From JAHRVQ01 sp047616645 (lineage in GTDB: Bacteria; Pseudomonadota; Gammaproteobacteria; Pseudomonadales; Azotimanducaceae), in the NCBI GenBank assembly GCA_047616645.1, contig JBLHIH010000035.1, positions 1 through 31,366 of the forward strand: DNA of 31,366 bases. The letters run 5' to 3'. Below, in pieces: positions 16,424 to 23,998 of the stretch. The position numbers and the translations under genes are program-made. Position 1 is the stretch's first letter; each line of letters opens with the position of its first letter. Under the pieces are notes generated by a model that saw only the letters and a list, made by a program, of their open reading frames with translations, did no database searches and was not told where the DNA came from.

Positions 16424-17593
16424 TTATTTAGTTTCGTTGAACAATTCCCGACCGATGAGCATACGGCGTACCTCTGAGGTGCCGGCACCGATCTCGTAAA
16501 GTTTTGCATCTCGTAATAAGCGGCCTGCTGGGTATTCATTGGTGTAACCATTTCCCCCTAATGCTTGTATCGCTTCTAATGCCATCTGCGTTGCCTTTTC
16601 TGCTGTATAAAGAATGACAGCGGCGGCGTCTTTGCGGCTTTCTTCACCTCGATCACAAGCCTTAGCAACAGCATAAAGATAGGCGCGGGATGCATTCAGA
16701 TCTGCGTACATATCAGCTAGCTTACCTTGCATTAATTGAAATTCACCAATGGCTTGACCGAATTGTTTGCGATCATGGACGTAGGGAAGAACCACGTCTA
16801 AGCAGGCTTGCATGATTCCCACAGGTCCACCAGATAACACGGTACGCTCAAAATCTAGTCCACTCATCAGAACTTTTACCCCGTAACCTTCTTTGCCAAG
16901 GATATTTTCTTCTGGTACCTCACAATCTTGAAAAACAAGTTCACAAGTATTTGAACCGCGCATACCCAACTTATCTAACTTTTGATGACGTGAAAATCCT
17001 GGCGTGTCATGTTCGACGATAAATGCGGTAATCCCCCTCGAATTGGCTGCGATATCAGTTTTGGCATAAATGACAAAAGTATGTGCATCAGGACCGTTGG
17101 TGATCCACATTTTGTTGCCGTTGAGAATATATTGCCCTCCTTGTTTCTCTGCTCGCAATTTCATGCTGACGACATCGGAACCGGCATTGGGTTCGCTCAT
17201 GGCTAATGCGCCAATATGTTCACCTGAGCATAGTTTGGGTAGATACTTCGATTTTTGTGCTTCATTTCCGTTCTTAGATATTTGATTCACGCAAAGATTG
17301 GAGTGAGCACCATAGGAAAGTCCCACAGAAGCTGAGGCTCTAGAAATCTCTTCCATAGCAACGGCGTGAGCGAGGTAACCCATATTGCTGCCACCGTATC
17401 GCTCATCAACCGTGATGCCAAGTAAGCCCATGTCGCCAAATTTCCGCCACATGTCCATAGGAAATTCGTTGCTACTATCGATTTCACTGGCTCGTGGCGC
17501 AAGCTCAGCTTGCGAAAATTGATATACAGAATCACGTAACATGTCGATATCGGAGCCAAGATCAAAATTAAGAGAAGGATAGTGGGTGCTCAT
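16424..17593 (-). CDS. liuA: Isovaleryl-CoA dehydrogenase
   Basis: A 389-residue FAD-dependent acyl-CoA dehydrogenase that oxidises isovaleryl-CoA to 3-methylcrotonyl-CoA. The family signatures are AMSEPNAGSDVVSMKLRAEK and the C-terminal QALGGNGYTNEYPAGRLLRD plus IGAGTSEVRRMLIGRE. The segment MSGLDFERTVLSGGPVGIMQ (243-262) aligns with isovaleryl-CoA dehydrogenases; its glutamate, E249, is in the position of the catalytic base placed there in that subfamily, unlike the C-terminal glutamate of short- and medium-chain enzymes. It is the first catabolic gene of the liu operon, 84 bp after liuR. Confidence 0.96.
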   Translation of the reverse strand: MSTHYPSLNFDLGSDIDMLRDSVYQFSQAELAPRASEIDSSNEFPMDMWRKFGDMGLLGITVDERYGGSNMGYLAHAVAMEEISRASASVGLSYGAHSNLCVNQISKNGNEAQKSKYLPKLCSGEHIGALAMSEPNAGSDVVSMKLRAEKQGGQYILNGNKMWITNGPDAHTFVIYAKTDIAANSRGITAFIVEHDTPGFSRHQKLDKLGMRGSNTCELVFQDCEVPEENILGKEGYGVKVLMSGLDFERTVLSGGPVGIMQACLDVVLPYVHDRKQFGQAIGEFQLMQGKLADMYADLNASRAYLYAVAKACDRGEESRKDAAAVILYTAEKATQMALEAIQALGGNGYTNEYPAGRLLRDAKLYEIGAGTSEVRRMLIGRELFNETK

Positions 17594-17675
17594 ATTAGCT
17601 CACTTATTTCATTAATTGATTATTGTGTAATAGGCCTGACAATTGAGCAGAGCCACGAATTGATGTTCTATTAGA

Positions 17676-17709
17676 CGTTATTTCCTGCAAGGCGTTATTT
17701 CTTGTAAGG
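17676..17709 (+). repeat. 17-bp tandem duplication over the liuR stop codon
   Basis: CGTTATTTCCTGCAAGG (17676-17692) is followed directly by a copy differing at two of 17 positions (17693-17709). On the minus strand the second-read copy is shifted in frame and supplies the liuR TAA (17678-17680). If one copy were removed, the liuR frame would stay open for about 20 further codons, to a TAA ten bases before the liuA ATG. Confidence 0.9.
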
Positions 17710-18073
17710 ACTTAATGCAACGTTGTTCATAACCCTGAAGATCTAGTACCATTATTTCCAAATCTTGCATCTGTTGTTCAAGACGCAGGCGGCGCTCTTG
17801 AATTTTGCTAATCAGTGTTTGTAGTTGATCGGCATTACTTTTCCCAGGGCTATACATGTCAATAATATCGAAACTTTCGTCTAAGGTTAAACCTAGGCGT
17901 TTGCCCCGCAGGATGAGTTTTAATTTGGTCCGATCGGCAGCGTTGTATATGCGTGTTAACCCCTGCCGAGTAGGGGTGAGCATACCTTTATCTTCGTAGA
18001 ACCGAATGGTCCTGGTTGTGACGTTAAATTCCTTCGCAAGCTCAGAAATTTTGTAAGTCTGACTATCGCCCAT
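17678..18073 (-). CDS. liuR: MerR-family regulator of leucine/isovalerate catabolism
   Basis: A 131-residue MerR-type regulator. A winged helix-turn-helix spans residues 8-76 (KISELAKEFNVTTRTIRFYE, KGMLTPTRQGLTRIY). A coiled-coil dimerisation helix spans about 82-118 (LQTLISKIQERRLRLEQQMQ). No metal-binding cysteine pair like that of MerR or CueR is evident, consistent with a CoA-ester-responsive LiuR. It heads the liu operon and probably autoregulates it; a perfect 16-bp palindrome lies at 18244-18259 upstream. The ribosome site GAAGGA precedes ATG 18073. The last residues (after LQEIT) come from a 17-bp duplication that sets the stop codon, so the C-terminal tail may be recent. Confidence 0.93.
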   Translation of the reverse strand: MGDSQTYKISELAKEFNVTTRTIRFYEDKGMLTPTRQGLTRIYNAADRTKLKLILRGKRLGLTLDESFDIIDMYSPGKSNADQLQTLISKIQERRLRLEQQMQDLEIMVLDLQGYEQRCIKSLQEITPCRK

Positions 18074-18243
18074 TTACATTCCTTCTCTTGTACACCTTCT
18101 TTTAATTTTCGCCACATTCCTGACACTGAGTGTCTACGATATCGACACCAAGTACCTTGGTTTACTAAAACCCTCTGTTCGCATTTAGGGTCAAGAAAAA
18201 TCAAACATTATCGTCCAGAAGCGAAAAAAGAGATTAGCAGAAG

Positions 18244-18259
18244 TTTACGTTAACGTAAA
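18244..18259. promoter_or_regulatory. Perfect 16-bp palindrome, likely LiuR operator
   Basis: TTTACGTTAACGTAAA is identical on both strands. It lies 170 bp before liuR and 174 bp before the divergent Rieske gene. MerR-type LiuR proteins of gammaproteobacteria are known to bind short A/T-flanked ACGT-containing palindromes at liu promoters. The palindrome is seen directly; binding by LiuR is inferred. Confidence 0.6.
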
Positions 18260-18341
18260 GGTAAAGGACTAAACAACCTGTAAAACTGCTACTTGAAAAA
18301 TGTCTCGGGTGTTTGATGCAATCGCAAAAAACATTCCCTCT

Positions 18342-18370
18342 TTATTTAAGCGCTAGATACGCTTAAATAA
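18342..18370. promoter_or_regulatory. Perfect 11-bp inverted repeat upstream of Rieske gene
   Basis: Arms TTATTTAAGCG (18342-18352) and CGCTTAAATAA (18360-18370) flank a 7-base centre. The site is 64 bp before the Rieske ORF, a position suited to an operator for a TetR- or GntR-like dimer. The TTTT that follows would also allow a weak terminator-like hairpin, but no gene ends just upstream. Structure is direct; function is inferred. Confidence 0.5.
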
Positions 18371-18433
18371 TTTTCGCCGCATGCATAATTCAGCTAGGAT
18401 GCATGATTCTATATTTCAACACGCCATCAGATT

Positions 18434-18760
18434 ATGACTCAACAGTTTTACGTCGTCGCTGCAAAATCCGAACTTCCTGAGGGCGGACAAATGTTTGTGC
18501 AATTGGAAGAAGAGGAAATACTCCTCTGCAATCACAATAATCACTATTACGCCATCGCCTATCATTGTAGTCACGCAGAATTTACCCTAGAGGGAGGTAG
18601 CATGCGTAATAATTGCATAACTTGTCCCTACCATGGAGCCGAATTTTCACTGGTTGATGGCAGTGTACAAGCACCACCTGCATGGGAAGGAATTCGCACA
18701 TACCCTGTGGATGTTAAAGACGATACGATCTTAGTTTGTGCAACCGCAAATGAGCCCTGA
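18434..18760 (+). CDS. Rieske-type [2Fe-2S] ferredoxin
   Basis: A 108-residue soluble Rieske protein. The cluster ligands are all present: C45 and H47 in CSH, and C64 and H67 in CPYH, with the usual 16-residue spacing. No signal peptide or membrane helix is visible, so it belongs with the BphF-like ferredoxins that pass electrons to ring-hydroxylating oxygenases or related enzymes, rather than with the cytochrome bc1 Rieske. No oxygenase or ferredoxin reductase gene lies nearby, so its partner is unknown. It is followed after 128 bp by an SDR gene on the same strand, and sits divergent to the liu operon with two palindromic sites between. Confidence 0.92.
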   Translation: MTQQFYVVAAKSELPEGGQMFVQLEEEEILLCNHNNHYYAIAYHCSHAEFTLEGGSMRNNCITCPYHGAEFSLVDGSVQAPPAWEGIRTYPVDVKDDTILVCATANEP

Positions 18761-18888
18761 ATCAATTTGGCTAAATTGATAAGTGAAGATTTATATCAGA
18801 GTAAATTAAACATTGCCCTTTCTTCAACTTGTCTTCTTTAGAAAAAAATGATTTATTAAAAGCATCAATTCCCCAAAAGGACAGGTAT

Positions 18889-19767
18889 ATGAGTGTAGAT
18901 GGAAAAGTAGCAATAATTACCGGAGCTGGCGGTGGTCTAGGAAAAGAACACGCCTTACTCTTAGCAAAATATGGCGCTAAAATTGTCGTTAACGATTTAG
19001 GTGGCTCTGTCGATGGGATGGGCAATAGTGATGCCGCTGACCTAGTTGTTGAGGAAATTCGCGCTGCTGGCGGGGAAGCCGTCGCAAATAAAGCCTCTGT
19101 TTCTGACCGAGAAGGGGCAAAAAGCATTGTAGAAACCGCCGTCACAGCATTCGGCACCGTTGACATCGTCGTCAACAACGCCGGTATTTTGCGTGACAAG
19201 TCCTTTAAAAAAATGAGCTTGGATGAGTGGGACATGGTGATAAACGTCCATTTAAATGGCTCAGCCTATGTGACGTGGCATGCATGGCCGATTATGTACG
19301 AAAAAAATTACGGACGCGTTATATTTACATCATCTGTATCCGGCATTTTAGGTTCTTTTGGCCAGTCAAACTATGGTGCGGCAAAAATGGGCATGGTGGG
19401 CTTGATGAATAATCTATCCAGAGAAGGAGCAGGTCATAATATCCATACAAACTGCTTATCACCGGGTGCTGCAACCCGGATGACAGCGAGCGTTCCTGGA
19501 AGCAGTATTGATGCTGAAAACCCCGACAAAGGCAACCGGCCTGGTCTAGTTAGCCCTGTTATTTTACACCTGGCCTCAGAAAACGCACCTAATGGCAGAA
19601 TTATTCAAGCAGCACGTGGGCGATATGCAAGCGACGCTATTTATGCCAACACCGGTGTAGATCTGGGTGAGGATGCAAATGAACAAGACTTTTTGGATAA
19701 TGTAGATGATATTCTTGATATGACAGACGCGCGCCTAAAAACAAAATTTTGGCGCTCGCGGAAATAG
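18889..19767 (+). CDS. SDR-family dehydrogenase (3-hydroxyacyl-CoA type)
   Basis: A 292-residue classical short-chain dehydrogenase. The nucleotide site is TGAGGGLG (11-18), NNAG stabilises the core, and the catalytic set is S149, Y162 and K166 within SSVSGILGSFGQSNYGAAK. KEHALLLAKYGAKIVVNDLGG and NAGILRDKSFKKM resemble the dehydrogenase domains of peroxisomal multifunctional enzyme type 2, which act on (3R)-hydroxyacyl-CoA including steroid and bile-acid side chains. That suggests, without proving, an acyl-CoA substrate. The start is taken at ATG 18889 because AAAGGA precedes it; the open frame extends 20 codons upstream from a TTG without a ribosome site. A stem-loop and then the IS element follow. 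Confidence 0.9.
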   Translation: MSVDGKVAIITGAGGGLGKEHALLLAKYGAKIVVNDLGGSVDGMGNSDAADLVVEEIRAAGGEAVANKASVSDREGAKSIVETAVTAFGTVDIVVNNAGILRDKSFKKMSLDEWDMVINVHLNGSAYVTWHAWPIMYEKNYGRVIFTSSVSGILGSFGQSNYGAAKMGMVGLMNNLSREGAGHNIHTNCLSPGAATRMTASVPGSSIDAENPDKGNRPGLVSPVILHLASENAPNGRIIQAARGRYASDAIYANTGVDLGEDANEQDFLDNVDDILDMTDARLKTKFWRSRK

Positions 19768-19839
19768 CATTATATATGTGATCTAGGCTGGCATCTGAGT
19801 ATTTACGGTATTATCCTGGCAGCATCTACCATGTTGACT

Positions 19840-19863
19840 AGATCTTGCCCTAAAACAAGATCT
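19840..19863 (+). terminator. Stem-loop after SDR gene
   Basis: AGATCTTG (19840-19847) pairs with CAAGATCT (19856-19863) around CCCTAAAA. It lies 73 bp after the SDR stop and just before the IS. No T-run follows, so an intrinsic terminator is uncertain. Confidence 0.3.
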
Positions 19864-19866
19864 TGG

Positions 19867-19871
19867 GAAAT
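19867..19871 (+). repeat. Target-site duplication, left copy (GAAAT)
   Basis: GAAAT directly before the left inverted repeat is repeated at 21408-21412 directly after the right one. The G could alternatively be counted as IS sequence, giving a 4-bp AAAT duplication. Confidence 0.75.
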
Positions 19872-21407
19872 CCCAGATCCCCAGATAGAAACTCCTAAAA
19901 ACTAGAAGGCCTTGGCTGTATAATGGTTAGCGTCAAAACTCTCCATCACCCGTTGGGTGTACAACTCAAGGCTTACCGTTATTCTACCCTATCAACTCGA
20001 TACAACAAATTACCGAAGAGCAATCGTGGTTACCTGCCTTCTGAGATGTTGACAACCTTTATATTCATGCAGCACGAGGGTAGCTTTCATCTGGATGATG
20101 TCCGTCACATCAAAGATGACGAGGCATTACCTACGGTACTGGACCTGAAGAAGCTCCCCCTGCGCGACAACCCTTGGAGATTGGTTACGGCGTATGGGAG
20201 AACAACCGCAAATCGAAGATGCTTGGGTTCAGGTCAATCAAGCCATACTGCAATCAACGCTGCACCGCTGTAAAAAGGTGACGCTAGATATTGATGCGAC
20301 AGAAATTGTTGCTCACAAAAGTGATGCTGAGTGGACCTACAACAAGCACAAAGGGTTTATGCCTATGCTGGGTCATATAGCGGAAACAGGTCAGATAGTG
20401 GCGGTTGATTTTCGCAAAGGTAATGTGCCGCCAGCACAAGCGAACTTTGAGTTTATCAAACAGTGTCAACAGGCTTTACCTACTGGTTGCAGTGTTAAAG
20501 CATTGCGTATTGATGCGGCGGGTTATCAAACAAAAATCATCCAGTATTGTGACGAAGCAGTGATTGAATATGCGATCCGCGCCAAAATGAGTGCGAGCCT
20601 GCGGGCACAGATTGAAGCGGTAAAAGAGGCAGATTGGCAACCGCAACTCAATAGAGCGGGCGAAGCCGTTAGTGGACAAGAAACCTATCGCACAAGCCAT
20701 TGTATCGGTAAATATGGGAAAGCTTTCACACTGATCATTCAGAGAAAGGCCATACAGGGTCAGACATGTCTTGATATCGCCTCACAAGGCGACGCTGACG
20801 GGATGAGTCTGGGCGGGTATATCTATTGTGCCATCGCGACCAATCGTGACCATCAATCTGACAGTGAACTTGTCCACTGGTGCAACCAACGAGCAGAAGA
20901 CAGTGAAAATCGTATTAAAGAATTGAAGCTTGATTTTGGCGGCGATACGCTGCCCTGTTCAGCGCTCAAAGCAAATGCACTGTACTTTTTGATCTCAGCT
21001 TTATCGTTCAATATATTTGCGTTAATGCGGGCTTTATTGCCAGAGGATTTAGCGCATCACAGAGGGATGACGATACGCTGTCGTCTTCATGCCATTGCAG
21101 CGAAAGTGGTCAGAGCAGGTCATCAGATATTTGTGAGGCTAGCGCATCAACATCGATTACTTTTGGAACGGGTGTTATTAGCACTCAAGGAGTTTGAACC
21201 GCCGCCAATCTAGATACTTGAGCAAAACATGGATCTGTTGACAGGATAGTGCCGTCCAAAAATCACTTTCCGCGGGAAAAGAGATTGATACGAGATATTT
21301 TTTGATTAAAACAAGCGTGACAGACCAAGAATAACCCCTGGCTGAACTAAAAACGAAGCACATCAAGTGCTTCTGAATGATATCGAGATCCTATCTGGGG
21401 ATTAGGG
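19872..21407 (+). mobile_element. IS1380-family insertion sequence, 1536 bp
   Basis: The element is bounded by inverted repeats CCCAGATCCCCAGATAG (19872-19888) and, at the right end on the minus strand, CCCTAATCCCCAGATAG (21391-21407), identical at 15 of 17 positions. The five bases GAAAT lie directly outside both ends (19867-19871 and 21408-21412), a target-site duplication of a size usual for IS1380. A single frameshifted transposase fills the interior. Insertion placed the right end 14-26 bp before the start of the TonB receptor gene, so it must have replaced that gene's upstream region. The boundaries are read from sequence and fit together well. Confidence 0.88.
19923..21213 (+). pseudogene. 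IS1380-family transposase, frameshifted
   Basis: A DDE transposase split across two frames. The first part (19923-20159) contains SNRGYLPSEMLTTFIFMQHEG and DDVRHIKDDEAL. The second (from 20161) continues as CATTLGDWLRRMGEQPQIED, then TLDIDATEIVAHKSDAEWTY, FMPMLGHIAETGQIVAVDFR and LRIDAAGYQTKII. The frames join if one C is removed from the run of five C at 20156-20160: the protein then reads LKKLP-CATTLGDW, as in intact relatives. The first aspartate of the DDE triad is in DIDAT and the second in RIDAAGY. IS1380 elements are not known for programmed frameshifting, so this is a broken gene or a base-calling error. The first 35 residues match the family poorly and may hide another lesion. Confidence 0.85.
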
Positions 21408-21420
21408 GAAATAGTCACGA

Positions 21421-23816
21421 TTGAGAATAACAATGAGTCATGCTAAGCGTCCACTAATTGCTCCTACGAAGGCTGGATCCAGCCTTGGATGCGCTGCCAT
21501 GCTCAGCCTGTGCATAAGTTCTCCATTTTGTTTTGCTGACGAGGTCATTCTGGCGAAACAATACACTCAAGAGCAAGCTGAACAAAAAGATATCCAGTGG
21601 ACAGGCAAATCTATTACCGTTATCGAAAAAGAGGAAATTGCGTCAACCAATAGACGAGATCTACAAGATCTTTCCGGGTTAGTACCCGGTATGGTTTTTG
21701 ATTCAAGCGGAAGTTCATCACAAGGTGGAGCCATATCCATTAGAGGGGTGCAATCTCATCGAGAAAATTCTGGTGGTGAGCCCGCGGTCGCAGTGTCGGT
21801 AGACGGTGTTTATATTGGTTCTCACGCAAGACAAAATCAGGTTCTTTTCGATTTTGAGCGTGTAGAGGTTGCCCGTGGACCTCAAGGTACCTTCTCCGGA
21901 CCACCTGCCGAAGCTGGCTCAATTAACATCCAGCGCACCTTACCAACTGGTGAATTTGACCTCTCTACCCGTGTTGAGTTTGGTGACATTAATCCTACTC
22001 GTTTAGATACCGTCATAAACTTTCCCGTCACTGACAAAATTGCCGGTAAAATTTCTGCTCGGATAAGTGACATTGAAGATTTTGAAATCTCTAATCTAAA
22101 CCAAAATAAAAGAGAAAACCGTATTAGAGAGTCAGCACTTTTGGTTTCATTCCCGTGGCAGGCAAAAGACAATGTTAGGACACAATATACCCTTGATTAT
22201 GAAAAGGATGATTCAGATACACCTACAGTAGTGAACCTCAGTAGCAATACCGATTTAGAGTGTAACCCAGCTGCAGCGATAGACCCGGTCTCCGAGGCTA
22301 ACTGTGGTGAAGGTGGACGAACGCCAGAAACAAGTAGCAATCGCACCCTACAAAACGCATCAAACGATAGACGCTATGGTGGTTTGCATCATACCTTCCG
22401 AATTGACGACAACTGGCATGATCTAGACATCACCAGCATTACGGGTTTTAGAAACACCGAAGAAGCCAGTGAAAGTGATCTTGATGCGACCGTTGTCGAC
22501 CGATATTCCAGCACAATTAAAAGAGACTATGACCAATTCAGTACTGACTTGAAAGGGTGTGGAAACCTCAATGAAACAACTAATTTTGTCCTTGGTGGGT
22601 ACTGGCTAGAAGCAGATTCTAATCTCGATAGGGAAGACCGGTTTATTCTCGATACCTTGATAGCTGGAGGAAGAATTCCCGCTACTACTACACCTAATCA
22701 ATCATTGTTTACAGAAAGCAATCAGGAAAGCACCAACGTTTCTTTATTTGGGTATGTAGAGCATAAGATTGACGAGCTTTGGAAAGCTGATATTGGCCTT
22801 CACTTCAGCGGTTATAAAAAAGATTTTGATCACGAGATTAAATTTGATAACAATCTCATTTCAATAAACGACAATGGCGATTTGTCTCAATTCTCCGCCA
22901 ATTCAAGTATTAGCTACAGTGTGCCAGAAGAAGACGCAATGATTTACCTTGGGTTTGGGGTAGCCTATACGCCGGGTGGTTATTCTGATCGTGCAGTCGG
23001 CCCAGAAATGGCCCCTTACAGAAACAGTCAGGAAACAAAAAACATAGAACTCGGCATGAAAAGTGAATGGTTAAATAATCGCCTTCGCTTGAATATAGTC
23101 TTTTATCAAAACTTTCAAGATGAGTTTGTAGAGGAATTTGCTACACTCACCAGCACAGGCAATATAGAAGCAACTTTAGGCAATGTTGCAGAGATTGATG
23201 TACGAGGTTTTGACTTAGCATTTGAGTATGCCGTTTTACAGGACTTAGCTATTCGCGGTGCATATTCTCATATGAATGCAACCTTCGAGCGCTATGATGT
23301 TCCAGATTTAGCCAGATGCCTAGCAGACCCCCTAGCTGACGACAGCACTTTTAATGCTTTCGCAACTTTATGCCCTGATGGACTAACGCCCCGTCGAGCA
23401 CCAGATGACACCTATTTTTTCAGCGCAAAGTACACTATCCCCTTTCGTAATGGCTTGATAAGTATGTACGCTGCGTACAACAGAATTGCAAGTTATCAGA
23501 CAAACCTTTTAACCCCGACAGCCAATGTACACTTACATAGTCAGTGGGACGCCTCTATCGATTATCAACTTAACCATTTACCCATTTAACCATTTAACCA
23601 TTTAACCATTTAACAATAAGACTCTTTGGCCAGAACCTGATAGATAATCGTTATTTGTTAAATTACGAAAACTCCTTCGATGCGTAAATACTTTCCATTG
23701 CTGGGCAAACATCAACTCAGGGCATAGCCACTAGTGCAGAGAGAAATCGCCCTAAATATATTGGTGTCAACTTTATCTGGACACCTAGCCTCGATTGTAT
23801 TCAATCAAGATTCTAA
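21421..23816 (+). pseudogene. TonB-dependent outer-membrane receptor, 3' end disrupted
   Basis: The main frame gives 722 residues. It holds a signal peptide (from ATG 21433, hydrophobic part CAAMLSLCISSPFCFA), a plug domain (SITVIEKEEIASTNRRDLQD, VSVDGVYIGSHARQNQV, RVEVARGPQGTFSGPPAEAG) and most of a beta-barrel. It stops at TAA 23587, short of the family C-terminus. The missing end is present in another frame from 23613: TIRLFGQNLIDNRYLLNYEN, then, after an in-frame TAA at 23685-23687, RPKYIGVNFIWTPS to a stop at 23814. Removing exactly 32 bp (23581-23612), four 8-bp units, restores YQLNHL-TIRLFGQNL. The gene therefore has a repeat-expansion frameshift plus a nonsense codon. The substrate is unknown. 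Its promoter side is occupied by an IS1380 element. Confidence 0.9.
23575..23614 (+). repeat. Tandem array, 8-bp unit, 4 perfect plus 1 imperfect copies
   Basis: CATTTAAC repeats perfectly at 23583-23590, 23591-23598, 23599-23606 and 23607-23614, after an imperfect copy at 23575-23582. It adds 32 bp to the TonB receptor gene. Because 8 and 3 are coprime, every frame through three or more units meets the same TAA. Confidence 0.97.
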
Positions 23817-23839
23817 AAAATAAATAGGCAAAACCTTGC

Positions 23840-23861
23840 CTATCTTCTGTCTATCTTCTGT
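23840..23861 (+). repeat. 11-bp tandem duplication after TonB receptor remnant
   Basis: CTATCTTCTGT occurs twice in direct succession (23840-23850 and 23851-23861), 24 bp past the end of the receptor remnant. The surrounding stretch, 23817-23998, has no gene. Confidence 0.85.
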
Positions 23862-23998
23862 CCATCTAAAGAGCTACATCACCAAGACTGAACAAGAAAA
23901 AACAATCTTATGAATGATGGTAGCAATCAAGGCACAATCACAGCTTTGTTCGATGCCACGGTGTTACTATTTCATTCACTGCAGAATTGAGAAGATTG

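Larger units (their letters stand above)
18074..18433. other. Divergent control region between liuR and Rieske gene
   Basis: These 360 non-coding bases hold the putative LiuR palindrome (18244-18259) and a second, unrelated 11-bp inverted repeat (18342-18370). They also hold two ATGCAT hexamers (18381-18386 and 18399-18404) and a possible -10 TATATT near 18410. No credible small gene was found. Confidence 0.6.

Noticed and set aside
18212..18222. Third copy of the dispersed element (CGTCCAGAAG)
   Set aside because: Only about nine bases match one block, with none of the other blocks nearby, so chance is the simpler explanation.
19923..20273. Programmed frameshifting between two transposase ORFs as in IS3 elements
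   Set aside because: IS1380-family transposases are normally a single ORF. The break lies at a plain C-run rather than a recognised slippery site with a downstream structure.
23583..23614. Phase-variation switch in the TonB receptor
   Set aside because: An 8-bp unit looks like a contingency locus, but CATTTAAC in tandem reads through TAA in every frame, so gain or loss of one unit would not restore the protein. The downstream TAA at 23685 also blocks it.
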